64,000 bases of DNA from the NCBI RefSeq assembly GCF_029868855.1, contig NZ_JARWOV010000239.1, positions 42,501 through 106,500 on the forward strand. Reading direction: 5' to 3'. Numbering within the stretch: the stretch's first letter is position 1; every line of letters starts with the position of its first letter. The notes below the pieces were generated by a model. It had not been told where the DNA came from, did no database searches, and was given only the letters and a program-made list of their open reading frames with translations. This document shows, one piece after another, positions 1 through 8,271 of this stretch. The position numbers and the translations under genes were made by a program. The DNA is from Nocardia carnea. Its GTDB lineage: Bacteria > Actinomycetota > Actinomycetes > Mycobacteriales > Mycobacteriaceae.

Positions 1-770
1 GGGTGTGTTTCGCCGGAAGGAGGGCAGGCAAGCCGCAAGCGCACGGTTGTGCGCTGTCCGGTCCGTGGTTGCCGTGAATGTTCATCGTCTCGGCGCCGTC
101 GGATGTTCGATCCGGAGCCGTCACGGCAATGAGAGTGTCGCGACGAGGGTGCACGACCTTGTCCTCGTCGCGGCGTGGAGTTTCCGCCGTCCGCCGGTGC
201 GTGCGGAAGAGCAGGGGGTGGGATGCCTTCGGTGCGGATCGGGTCCAGGTGTAGCCAGGCCGTCGCTCTACCTCATGGTGTCGGGGCTGATGCGGTCGCG
301 GCATCCTCGGCCCGGCCTCGCCGATGGGTGATGAGGAACTGCCTGCGGACCGGCGCAGTCCGGCGTGCTGTCGGACAAGTGGTGCCGGCCTCCTGGCTCT
401 GCCTCAGGATTACGTCGAACGTCAGTGTGCGGCAGAGGTTCCGCACATCTGTGGTCAGCCGGGAGCCGTCGTGCGCTGGCCTGGGCTCATCGGACCGGAT
501 TTCGCTGCATTCGGCTGCGTCTGTTTGTCGACCGGACGCCCCCACATAAATTGACACGACCGTCATTTCGTATAGCCTCATCATCTGCACAGCGCCCGGG
601 CGCTGGTGTGATCGGGCGTCGCGGCTGCGGTCCTGTGTGGTCGTTCACTGTCGACGTCCGCACACCGCAGATCGCGTCGGCAAAGGGCCGGTGGGCGCCG
701 ATGTACGTTCGGTCGGGCCGGCCGCGGGCCTGATCCGTATCCCGCGCATCCTGATCAGAAGGGACCCCCG
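1..770. other. Region without a convincing gene, upstream of the PPDK-like operon
   Basis: No reading frame here shows a recognisable protein family or the strong codon bias of the neighbouring genes. A TTGACA hexamer lies at 551-556 with a TATAGC hexamer at 571-576. The 14-base spacing is short for a sigma-70-type promoter, so it is only a weak candidate for the start of the operon that begins at 771. The stretch just before that gene carries an AAGGGA ribosome binding site. Confidence 0.5.
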
Positions 771-1655
771 ATGGTTACCGCCACCCCGACCGAACAGAGT
801 TGGGGCAAGCTGTCCGAGCCGGTTCGTTCCGACGCCGCAGGCGCCGACGACCCGGTGTGGAAGGACAACGCCTACCTTTCGTTCTGGGATTCCGCCGCAG
901 CGGTTTTCGGTACGGTGCACGTGTCGACTTCGCCGAACGCGCCGGACACCCGGCGGGCCCGGTTCAGCGTGTCTGTAGCGGGGCGGGTGACCGAAGTGGT
1001 CGAAACGCTCGAGGTGGGGACCTTCAGCGGTGAGAGTGTTCATTTCGGCTTGGACGGCCGGGTACGTGTCGAACACCCGCTCGTCTCCGCCGAACTCGTC
1101 AACGCGCCACTGTTCGCCGCCGCCGATTACGCCGGCAACAACGCTATCCCGTCGCTGGGAGCCGCCGCGCCACTACAGCATTTTCAGCAGGCGTGCACCG
1201 TCGCGGGCAGTATCACGCTGGAGGGGGAGACGGTGGCTGTCTCCGGGCGCGGTATGCGGGACCGGACGTGGGGATTCCGGGACGAATCGTCGCAGTGGGT
1301 CGAATTCGCGGCCCTGTTCGTGGTGCAGGATTCGGCGTTCGTCACGGCGATGAAGTTCCGGAACGCCGACGATTCGCTGACGGCGGATGGTTTCGTCATC
1401 GACAGCACGGGTTCGAGGGCGATCACTGCCGTCACCTTCGCCCGGGACGCGGCCGCCCAATTCCGCTGGGCGCGGCTCGAACTCGAGGACGGTACGACCA
1501 GGATGGTATCGCTGGGCGCTCGACTCGGTGGGTTCCGGGTACCGGCGGGGCCGGCCGAGACCGACGGGCCGGCGCTGGGGGTCTACGACGACTTCCTGTC
1601 GTTCGATGCCGGTGAGGGCATTTTCGAGCAGGCGATCCTGCACCGGGTCGCCTGA
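771..1655 (+). CDS. AttH/DUF7064-like protein (hydroxyneurosporene-synthase-type fold)
   Basis: A 294-residue soluble protein with no signal peptide or membrane segment. The mid-protein motif RGMRDRTWGFRD (about residues 160-170) resembles the G-x-G-x-RDHSWG-x-RD signature of the AttH / CrtC-like and DUF7064 families, two-barrel lipocalin-like proteins often found beside lipid or terpenoid catabolism genes. The usual DHSWG is changed to DRTWG. The start ATG has an AAGGGA ribosome binding site 7-8 bases upstream. It is the first gene of a four-gene co-directional operon. The reaction is unknown; a role in handling a hydrophobic substrate is an inference from the family. Confidence 0.6.
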   Translation: MVTATPTEQSWGKLSEPVRSDAAGADDPVWKDNAYLSFWDSAAAVFGTVHVSTSPNAPDTRRARFSVSVAGRVTEVVETLEVGTFSGESVHFGLDGRVRVEHPLVSAELVNAPLFAAADYAGNNAIPSLGAAAPLQHFQQACTVAGSITLEGETVAVSGRGMRDRTWGFRDESSQWVEFAALFVVQDSAFVTAMKFRNADDSLTADGFVIDSTGSRAITAVTFARDAAAQFRWARLELEDGTTRMVSLGARLGGFRVPAGPAETDGPALGVYDDFLSFDAGEGIFEQAILHRVA

Positions 1656-1685
1656 CCGGCGGCGACGAGAAGGAGCGGATACACC

Positions 1686-2300
1686 ATGTCCTATGTCCTG
1701 CGCGTTCTCCAGGCTGCGCGATTCAAAGGCCGTCCCACCGAGCCCGATCTCGCGGCCGCGGCAGGTCTCACCGATACCGCGTTGACGGCCGTGTTGGAGC
1801 CGCTGCTGCACGCAGGGGAGCTGGAGCGTGTGGGTGTGCGCGTCAAGATCACTCCCGTGGGCCGGGCACGGCTCGACGAACTGCTGGCCATCGAGCGGAG
1901 CACCGTCGACCAGGCGTTGCTGCGGCAGCGGTATCTCGGCTTCGGCGCGGTGAACGAGGACTTCAAACAGCTGGTCACTGATTGGCAGTTGATCGACGGT
2001 GCGCGCCCGAACGATCACACCGACGTCGAATACGATGCGCGGATCGTGGCGCGGCTGGGCGAGCTGCACGAACGGTTCGCACCGCTGCTCGCGGAATTCG
2101 TCGAGCTGGTGCCGCGTCTGGCACAGTACCCGGACCGGTTCGCCGGGGCCTTGGCAAAGATTCGTTCCGGTGATCCGGCCTGGCTGGCGCGGCCGCTGGT
2201 CGACAGCTATCACACCGTGTGGTTCGAACTGCACGAGGAATTGATCGGTCTGGGCGGGGTGTCCCGGGCACGGGAAGAGGCAGCGGGGAGGGCCGAGTGA
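1686..2300 (+). CDS. Winged-helix (MarR-like) protein
   Basis: A 204-residue protein. The first about 65 residues read as a winged helix: LRVLQAARFKGRPTEPDLAA, then AAGLTDTALTAVLEPLLHAG and a basic wing ending ITPVGRARLDELL. This resembles the MarR/PadR DNA-binding fold. The remaining 140 residues are helical and have no family I recognise. A strong GAAGGAG ribosome binding site precedes the ATG. Its last codon overlaps the GTG start of the next gene (GTGA), so the two are translationally coupled. It may regulate the operon, or act as a fold-borrowing partner of the two phosphotransfer proteins that follow. Confidence 0.55.
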   Translation: MSYVLRVLQAARFKGRPTEPDLAAAAGLTDTALTAVLEPLLHAGELERVGVRVKITPVGRARLDELLAIERSTVDQALLRQRYLGFGAVNEDFKQLVTDWQLIDGARPNDHTDVEYDARIVARLGELHERFAPLLAEFVELVPRLAQYPDRFAGALAKIRSGDPAWLARPLVDSYHTVWFELHEELIGLGGVSRAREEAAGRAE

Positions 2301-3799
2301 GCGCGGGCGCACACCCGTCGGTTCTCCCGCTCGGTCCCGCGACTACCGCGGGCCCTGAGCTGCTGGGCGGTAAAGCATGGAGCCTGCAGCGGATGTCGGC
2401 GCTCGGAATCCCGGTTCCGCCGGCATTCGTCATCACCACCGAGGTGTGCCGATGGATGCACAGCGCCGGGGAGTCGGTACTTCCCGGAGAAGTGTGGGAT
2501 TCGGTGCCCGCCGCGGTGGCGGAGCTGGAATCGGCCACCGGCCGCCGGTTCGGCGCCGGACCGAGGCCGCTGCTCGTCTCGGTCCGCTCGGGCGCGGCGA
2601 CCAGCATGCCCGGAATGATGGACACCGTGCTCAACCTGGGCACGAACGACGAGGTCGAACGGGCACTGGCCGATCAGTTCGGGGATACCGCATTCGCCGC
2701 CGACACCCATCGCCGATTCCGCGCACAGTACGAAAAGGTGGTCGGGCGGACGCCGGTCGCGGACCCGTGGGAGCAGTTGCGTCGTGCGATCGAGGCGGTG
2801 ATCGGTTCCTGGCGTTCGCCGCGTGCTGTCGGATATCGCGAGAGTCGCGGCCTGTCCCACGACGCCGGAACTGCGGTCACCGTGCAGGCGATGGTCTTCG
2901 GCAATCTCGACGACCGCTCGGGGACCGGCGTGCTGTTCACCCGCAACCCGCTCTCCGGCGCTGCCGAACCTTACGGTGAGTGGCTGCCACGTGGCCAGGG
3001 CGAGGATGTGGTGTCCGGCCGCGCGGACGCGTTGGCGGTCGCGGAGCTGGCCGACACGATGCCGGCGGTTTACACCGATCTGCTCGCCGCGGCGAACCGG
3101 CTGGAGGCCGACGCCCGCGACGTGCAGGATATCGAGTTCACAGTGGAGAACGGCGCGCTGTGGCTGCTGCAGTCACGGGTCGCCAAACGTACTCCGGAGG
3201 CCACGGTCCGACATGCGGTACTGCTTCGGCAGGCAGGGCTCATCAGCGAGGGCGAAGCGCTCGACCGGGTGACATCCGAGCAGGTTCGCGCTGTCCTGGA
3301 TCCGCGACTCGACCGCGCCGAGTTGGCCGCGACCGCTGCGGTCGCCACCGGCAAACCGGCGTGTCCGGGTATTGCCACCGGTCGCGTCGTCAGCGACTCC
3401 GCCGAGGCCGAGGAACGCGCGGACCGGGGGGAAGTGGTGATACTGGCCCGGCCGACCACCGACCCCGACGATGTGATGGCCATGTCGGTGGCCGCGGCGG
3501 TGATCACCGAACTCGGCGGGTCGACCTCGCACGCGGCGGTGGTCTGCCGGGAGATGGCCGTACCGTGCGTGGTCGGTTGCGGTACCGGATCGCTCACCGC
3601 GCTCACCGGGCAAACGGTCACCGTCGACGCGACGGCCGGAGCGGTGTATCCCGGCGAGCTCACCGTTGTCTCCGGAGCCCCGGCCGACGATCCCGATATC
3701 GCGCTGCTCACCCGATGGGCACGTGCGGAAAACCCCTACGGCGCAACGGGTTCGCTACCCGATCTGCTCCTGCGACGCAAAATGGAGAGAGTTCGATGA
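2297..3799 (+). CDS. Pyruvate phosphate dikinase-like protein lacking the PEP/pyruvate barrel
   Basis: A 500-residue protein that follows classic PPDK through its first two domains. The nucleotide-binding domain has GGKAWSLQRMSALGIPVPP near the N terminus, VSVRSGAATSMPGMMDTVLN, GTAVTVQAMVFGN, GTGVLFTRNPLSG, QGEDVVSG and DVQDIEFT. The swivelling phosphohistidine domain has GGSTSHAAVVCREM, with the phospho-accepting His at about residue 412. The protein ends soon after this domain, so the C-terminal PEP/pyruvate TIM barrel (about 350 residues in PPDK) is absent. The GTG start overlaps the previous stop, and its own stop overlaps the next ATG. Inference: it uses ATP to phosphorylate a histidine and passes the phosphate to a non-pyruvate acceptor, probably with the next protein. 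Confidence 0.8.
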   Translation: MSAGAHPSVLPLGPATTAGPELLGGKAWSLQRMSALGIPVPPAFVITTEVCRWMHSAGESVLPGEVWDSVPAAVAELESATGRRFGAGPRPLLVSVRSGAATSMPGMMDTVLNLGTNDEVERALADQFGDTAFAADTHRRFRAQYEKVVGRTPVADPWEQLRRAIEAVIGSWRSPRAVGYRESRGLSHDAGTAVTVQAMVFGNLDDRSGTGVLFTRNPLSGAAEPYGEWLPRGQGEDVVSGRADALAVAELADTMPAVYTDLLAAANRLEADARDVQDIEFTVENGALWLLQSRVAKRTPEATVRHAVLLRQAGLISEGEALDRVTSEQVRAVLDPRLDRAELAATAAVATGKPACPGIATGRVVSDSAEAEERADRGEVVILARPTTDPDDVMAMSVAAAVITELGGSTSHAAVVCREMAVPCVVGCGTGSLTALTGQTVTVDATAGAVYPGELTVVSGAPADDPDIALLTRWARAENPYGATGSLPDLLLRRKMERVR

Positions 3800-5406
3800 G
3801 CACCCGCGAAATGGTCGAGGAAACGCTCGACAACACGACGATCGATCCCGCGGTCACCTGGACCACCGGCAATGTCGCGGAGGCGTTTCCGGGTGTGTTC
3901 ACCACATTGGGGTTCACCTTCATCAACGCGTCGGTGGAATTGGCGACCCGCACCACATTCCGGAACCTCGGTGTCCTCACCGGGAAACAGGTCTATGTTC
4001 CCGATCAGCCGGAGGATATGTTCTGGACATTGTTCGCCGGGCGGGCGGCGGCCAATATCGACAAGTTCCGGGAGATCGCGAACATCACCCCCGGCACCTC
4101 GGCGACGGCGGTGGAACAGCAGCTCTTCGGTTATGTGCGGCCGGAGACGGTCGACGCGAACAGCGCCCGGCGCTATCCCGTCATCATGATGAAAGCGCCG
4201 TCGGCGGTGCTCCGGCTGCCCAAGCGCCACGATGCCGAATTCGCCGGGCTGCGCCGCTGGCGGCTGGCTCATCTGGACGGTATCGACACGCTGGACCACG
4301 CGGGGTGCGTCGAACTGCTCGACGACGCGCGACAGCGTTTCCAGCGCATGCTGACCGCGCATATGCTCGTCGCGTTCGTCAGTTCCGGGCTCGCGGACCG
4401 GGTCACCGATATGCTGGCCGGGCTCGACCTGGACCACCTCGCGCCGGCGCTGCTGTCCGGGGTCGGATCGGACGAGAGCGAGATCGCGAACGATCTGTGG
4501 GCGCTGGCACATAACGAGATTTCGCTGCGCGAGTTCACCGACCGGCACGGCTACCACGGCAACAACGAGGGCCAGCTGTCCGGTGTCACCTGGCGCGAGG
4601 ACCCCGCCCCGGTACTCAACCGGCTCGCCGACTACCGGGCCATCGCCGCGGACAGCCCACGGGCACCGCGCAATCGGAGCCGGGAACAGATCGAGATCCG
4701 GCAGCGGGCGCTGGCAGAGGTTCAGGCGGCGCTGCCCCGGCACAAGCGTGGCGGCGCGGCCAGGTATGTGCGGTGGGCCGCTCGCTGGATCGCACTGCGG
4801 GAGCAGGGCAAGGCCGGGTATCTGCTGACCTTCGATATCGCCCGGGCCGTCATGCGGCGGCAGGGCGCCCTGCTGGTCGCAGCGGGCGTGATCGACGATA
4901 TCGATGACGTCTTCCACCTGTCCTACGACGATGTGTGCGCAGGGGTCACCGGTGATCAACGCGGGCTGGTCGCGGCGCGACAGGCACAGTACGACCAGCG
5001 TGGCGAGTACCGGCTGCCGCAGGCCTGGGCCGGTGTACCGCAGCTGATCAAGTCCGGTGAGACCGATTCCCCCGCCCTGGATGTCTCCGGCGTCGTGACC
5101 GGGGTGGCGGCCAGTGGTGGTGTGGTGGAGGGCCGGGCCCGGGTGGTCCGCGACCCCTCGACCACCGAACTCGACGACGGCGACATCCTCGTCTGCGAGG
5201 CGACCGACCCGAGCTGGGTGTCGCTGTTCCTCGTCGCGGCCGGCGTCGTCACCGACTACGGCGGCCTGCTCAGCCACGGGCCGATCGTGGCCCGCGAACT
5301 CGGAATCCCCTGTGTCTGTGGCACCGAGAACGGCAGCTACCGGATCCGCGACGGCCAGCACATCCGTCTGGACGGCGATGCGGGCACTGTCACCCTCATC
5401 GGATGA
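3796..5406 (+). CDS. PEP-utilising mobile-domain protein, rifampin-phosphotransferase-like acceptor subunit
   Basis: A 536-residue protein starting at the ATG of an ATGA overlap with the PPDK-like gene. The C-terminal about 90 residues form a PEP-utilising swivelling domain with DYGGLLSHGPIVARELGIP, phosphohistidine about residue 494. The preceding helical region has DRHGYHGNNEGQLSG, LREQGKAGYLLTFDIARAV and DDIDDVFHLSYDD, which resemble the acceptor-binding domain of rifampin phosphotransferase (RPH) and relatives. There is no ATP-grasp-like domain; that is supplied by the preceding gene. The arrangement recalls the two-subunit phenylphosphate synthase of Thauera, but the substrate here is unknown. 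Confidence 0.75.
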   Translation: MSTREMVEETLDNTTIDPAVTWTTGNVAEAFPGVFTTLGFTFINASVELATRTTFRNLGVLTGKQVYVPDQPEDMFWTLFAGRAAANIDKFREIANITPGTSATAVEQQLFGYVRPETVDANSARRYPVIMMKAPSAVLRLPKRHDAEFAGLRRWRLAHLDGIDTLDHAGCVELLDDARQRFQRMLTAHMLVAFVSSGLADRVTDMLAGLDLDHLAPALLSGVGSDESEIANDLWALAHNEISLREFTDRHGYHGNNEGQLSGVTWREDPAPVLNRLADYRAIAADSPRAPRNRSREQIEIRQRALAEVQAALPRHKRGGAARYVRWAARWIALREQGKAGYLLTFDIARAVMRRQGALLVAAGVIDDIDDVFHLSYDDVCAGVTGDQRGLVAARQAQYDQRGEYRLPQAWAGVPQLIKSGETDSPALDVSGVVTGVAASGGVVEGRARVVRDPSTTELDDGDILVCEATDPSWVSLFLVAAGVVTDYGGLLSHGPIVARELGIPCVCGTENGSYRIRDGQHIRLDGDAGTVTLIG

Positions 5407-5419
5407 GCCCGACTGTGCG

Positions 5420-5461
5420 GTATCGGATCCGGCCCGCCGGCCGGTGGGGCGGATCCGATAC
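5420..5461. terminator. Bidirectional hairpin between convergent genes
   Basis: A perfect 12-base inverted repeat (GTATCGGATCCG at 5420-5431 and CGGATCCGATAC at 5450-5461) with an 18-base GC-rich loop. It lies in the 65-base gap between the stops of the PEP-utilising gene (+) and the TetR gene (-). There is no U-tract, which is common for actinobacterial terminators. Confidence 0.7.
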
Positions 5462-5471
5462 GCACCGGCGG

Positions 5472-6104
5472 CTACCAGAGAGCGCCGCGCAGCAGCGCGG
5501 TGAGTTGGTCGATCATCGGCTCGAGCCTGTCCTCGTCTCCGACGAACCCCGCGTACATGCTCATTCCCCACACCACGGCGATGAGCACCTCGGTGGCGGT
5601 CGCGATATCGACCTCCGGTCCGATGGTCCCGTCGGCCGCGGCGGCCATGAGTGCCGGCCGGATGAAGCCGCGCACATTATCGATCTGTTCCTCGGCCCAG
5701 TCGGCCAGCTCCGGATTGCGCAGCGCATCGAACAGCGAGGCCGCGAGAAACCTGACGTAGGTACGGTTCTCGGAATCAGCTTGCATGGTGATGCGCAGGA
5801 ATGCGGCCATCCGGTCGGCGAGGTCGGTCGCCGACCCTGCGTCGGCGATACCGGCGGTGATCACACTGTCTTTATCGGCTTCGAACAATGTGCGGTAGAG
5901 CTCGTCCTTGCTCCGGAAGTAATGGTTGATATTGGTGCGGGTCACCCCGGCACGGGTCGCGATACCGGAGAATGTCGCCCGGTCGTAGCCGACTTCGCTG
6001 AACAATTCACGCGCTGCCCGCAAGATGGAGTCGCGGGTTTGCGCTCCGTCCGATCCGGGCGGCCGCCCGCGGCCACGGCGGGGTCGCGCTGCCGAGCCGG
6101 TCAT
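5472..6104 (-). CDS. TetR/AcrR family transcriptional regulator
   Basis: A 210-residue regulator. The N terminus is basic (RPRRGRGRPPGSDGAQ), followed by a TetR helix-turn-helix: DSILRAARELFSEVGYDRAT, then GIATRAGVTRTNINHYFRSK. The C-terminal ligand domain is helical and variable. The ATG at 6104 was chosen because it precedes the basic tail directly; upstream in-frame sequence lacks family similarity. It diverges from the P450 gene, and a 25-base inverted repeat lies between them, so it most likely represses itself and the P450 gene. Confidence 0.85.
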   Translation of the reverse strand: MTGSAARPRRGRGRPPGSDGAQTRDSILRAARELFSEVGYDRATFSGIATRAGVTRTNINHYFRSKDELYRTLFEADKDSVITAGIADAGSATDLADRMAAFLRITMQADSENRTYVRFLAASLFDALRNPELADWAEEQIDNVRGFIRPALMAAAADGTIGPEVDIATATEVLIAVVWGMSMYAGFVGDEDRLEPMIDQLTALLRGALW

Positions 6105-6218
6105 CACCGCGCTACCTCTCGTCGGCTGCTTCCCAAGTGCTGTCTCCGCCAGGCATACCGCCCCGGCCGGCCCCCTGGAGCGACAGCTCGCGGCGGGCAC
6201 ATCTTCCGCACGGACAGC

Positions 6219-6243
6219 ACCGGACAGAGTGTAGCTGTCCGGT
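6219..6243. promoter_or_regulatory. Candidate TetR operator between TetR and P450 genes
   Basis: Perfect 9-base arms ACCGGACAG (6219-6227) and CTGTCCGGT (6235-6243) flank a 7-base spacer. An extra direct copy of CGGACAG starts at 6211. The site sits between the divergent TetR and P450 starts, the usual position of a TetR operator. Assignment to this TetR is inference from position. Confidence 0.6.
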
Positions 6244-6352
6244 TTGCCGTGGTCCGGAAGCAGTCTCGCCGGGGTTACGCCGCGCGCAGGAACCCCACCG
6301 CAGATCTCGTCCCCTCGTTCGCTGTCCGCAACCGCTGTCTGGAGTTCAGTTC

Positions 6353-7600
6353 TTGAGCAACGTCCCACCCGGTACGCCTGCCCCTTCCTGCCCCGCCCGT
6401 CCGATCTCCCCGTTCGACTCCGACGATCCTCGGATGCCGCTGTTCGCACCGGAATTCGCCGCCGCCCCACACGCCCACTACCACGAAATGCGGCAGCAGT
6501 ACGCCTCGTTGATGCCGGTGGAACTGGCGCCCGGCGTACCCGCGACGCTCGTGATCGATTACCGGACCGCGGTGCGGATCCTGAACGATCCCGAGCATTT
6601 CCCGGCCGATCCACGCACCTGGCAGCAGGGTATGCCCGCCGATTGCCCGGTCCTGCCGATGATGGAATGGCGTCCGATGGCGACCCGCAGCGCCGGGCCG
6701 GAGGCGGCCCGCTTTCGCCGGGCCACCACCGAGAGTGTCGATGAGGTCGATCTCTACGCATTGCACACCACGGTGGAAGAGATCGCCATCTCGCTGATCA
6801 ACGCCTTCTGCGAGGACGGCAGCGCCGATCTGATCGGCCAGTACACCTTTCCGCTGATCTTCGGAGTGCTCAATGTGCTGTTCGGCTGCCCGCCGGAGGT
6901 GGGGCAGAAGATGGCGGCCGGGATGGCGGCGATCGTCGAGGGTATCGATGCCGATCACGGGAATACGATGATCAGCGAGGCGATGCTCGAACTGGTGGCC
7001 CTGAAGCGGGCCGAACCCGGCGACGATATAACCTCGGCGCTGTTGCGGCATCCGGCCGAGCTCGACGATCTGGAGATGGTCCACCAGCTGGCCAGTCAGT
7101 ACGGCGCGGGGATCGAATTCCAGCAGAATTTCATCGTCAACACGCTGCTGTTCATCCTCACCGACGACCGGTTGGGTGGCGGTGTCCTGGGCGGGAGCCT
7201 GTCCACCCGGGAAGCACTCGATCATGTGCTCTTCAACGACCCGCCCTTGGCGAACTACCTGCTCACCTATCCGCGGCAGCCGATCCTGATCGACGACGCC
7301 TGGCTGCCCGCCCATCAACCGATCGTCGTCAGTATCGCGGCATGCAACAATGATCCGACGGTCAGTGGTGGTGATCGCACCGGCAACCGCTCCCATCTGG
7401 CGTGGGGAGCCGGTCCACGCACGTGTCCAGCCCAGTCCATGGCATATCTCATCGCGCAAGACGCCATCGACCAACTGCTCGACGCTCTACCCGAGATCCG
7501 GTCGACCGAACCCCCGACCTGGCGACCTGGGCCGTTCCACCGGTCGCTGACCGCGTTGCGGGTGGAGTTCCCGGCGTCGTCGCCGTTGCACAGATCCTGA
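6353..7600 (+). CDS. Cytochrome P450, CYP157-like, with degenerate ExxR
   Basis: A 415-residue P450. The heme loop is WGAGPRTCPA with the thiolate Cys about residue 358. The I-helix reads GAGIEF instead of the usual A/G-G-x-D/E-T, so the proton-relay Thr is Phe. The K-helix position reads HVLF (near residue 291) where ExxR is expected, so both the invariant Glu and Arg are replaced. Loss of the ExxR arginine is known in Streptomyces CYP157-type enzymes, and this protein resembles them. The start is a TTG eight bases after GGAG; no closer ATG or GTG exists. A close paralogue sits at 39754-40998. Redox partners are not encoded nearby. Its substrate is unknown. Confidence 0.8.
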   Translation: MSNVPPGTPAPSCPARPISPFDSDDPRMPLFAPEFAAAPHAHYHEMRQQYASLMPVELAPGVPATLVIDYRTAVRILNDPEHFPADPRTWQQGMPADCPVLPMMEWRPMATRSAGPEAARFRRATTESVDEVDLYALHTTVEEIAISLINAFCEDGSADLIGQYTFPLIFGVLNVLFGCPPEVGQKMAAGMAAIVEGIDADHGNTMISEAMLELVALKRAEPGDDITSALLRHPAELDDLEMVHQLASQYGAGIEFQQNFIVNTLLFILTDDRLGGGVLGGSLSTREALDHVLFNDPPLANYLLTYPRQPILIDDAWLPAHQPIVVSIAACNNDPTVSGGDRTGNRSHLAWGAGPRTCPAQSMAYLIAQDAIDQLLDALPEIRSTEPPTWRPGPFHRSLTALRVEFPASSPLHRS

Positions 7601-7609
7601 TCACGGCCG

Positions 7610-7629
7610 GGCCCGCCTCGACGCGGGCC
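7610..7629 (+). terminator. Hairpin after the P450 gene
   Basis: GGCCCGC and GCGGGCC arms with a 6-base loop begin 10 bases after the P450 stop codon. This is a likely intrinsic terminator without a U-tract. Confidence 0.55.
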
Positions 7630-7645
7630 GGTGGGTGATCGAACG

Positions 7646-7679
7646 CCGCGGTCCGGGGCCATCTCGCCCTGGACCGCGG
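7646..7679. terminator. Second hairpin downstream of the P450 gene
   Basis: Perfect 9-base arms CCGCGGTCC and GGACCGCGG with a 16-base loop follow the first hairpin after 16 bases. Tandem hairpins of this kind often back up termination. Confidence 0.45.
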
Positions 7680-8271
7680 TGTCGCGTGGTCTCCTGCACA
7701 GCGTTGTCCATCATGGGTATCCCCGATCCTGATAACGCCGTCGAATACTCGGATGGGGGCAGGCCCTGGAGTGGACCTGTCAACCTTCCACGGTGCCGGC
7801 AGTACCGGCCCCCGGGCGCCGCATGATGGCGACGAGTCGGCGCTCAGCTGCGAGTTGAGTGAGAAGGCCGGCCCCTACCAGTGCTAATTCCTCTGGAGGC
7901 AGCCCGCCGCAATGGGATTCGGCGAGCGATACACATATGCGATATGGAGCCGTGTAGATCACTGCGGCCGGAAAGTGCGCTGCACCGCGTTCTTCAGCTC
8001 GCTGCCGGTCGGCCAGGGCGCGGTCGAACCCGGTATGGGGTCGGCGAGCGGGCCGGTGCCCGGATCGAGGCAAGCGATTCCGATTGCTGCTATCTCGTCG
8101 TCGCCGGCGACATCGAGAAGCAGATCGCGGCATACGATCCAGCCGTCGAGTGAGTCGAGTTCGTTTCGTGAGGGACGCGTTCGGTCTCGCGGCGGTGGAT
8201 CTGCGAACCATTCCGGCCGCGTGGGAGCTCGCCGCCCCTTCGTAGCGCGGCAGGCATCGACTACAGAATGA
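7680..8271. other. Region without a clear gene; possible minus-strand gene remnant
   Basis: No intact gene is recognisable. On the minus strand, about 8155-7960 has moderate codon bias and reads LDSLDGWIVCRDLLLDVAG and later GSELKNAVQRTFRPQ before a stop. A second frame continues with SLAESHCGGLPPEELALVG down to about 7790. A single frameshift would join them, so this may be a decayed or misread short gene trailing the TetR gene at 8272-8877. I recognise no family in it. Confidence 0.25.

Noticed and set aside
551..576. TTGACA/TATAGC pair as the promoter of the first operon.
   Set aside because: The 14-base spacer is too short for a normal sigma-70-type promoter and the site is almost 200 bases before the gene, so it is kept only as a weak note.
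3736..5571. A 611-codon open frame on the minus strand opposite the PEP-utilising gene.
   Set aside because: A shadow of high-GC coding on the plus strand, where the phosphohistidine motif and gene overlaps are clear.
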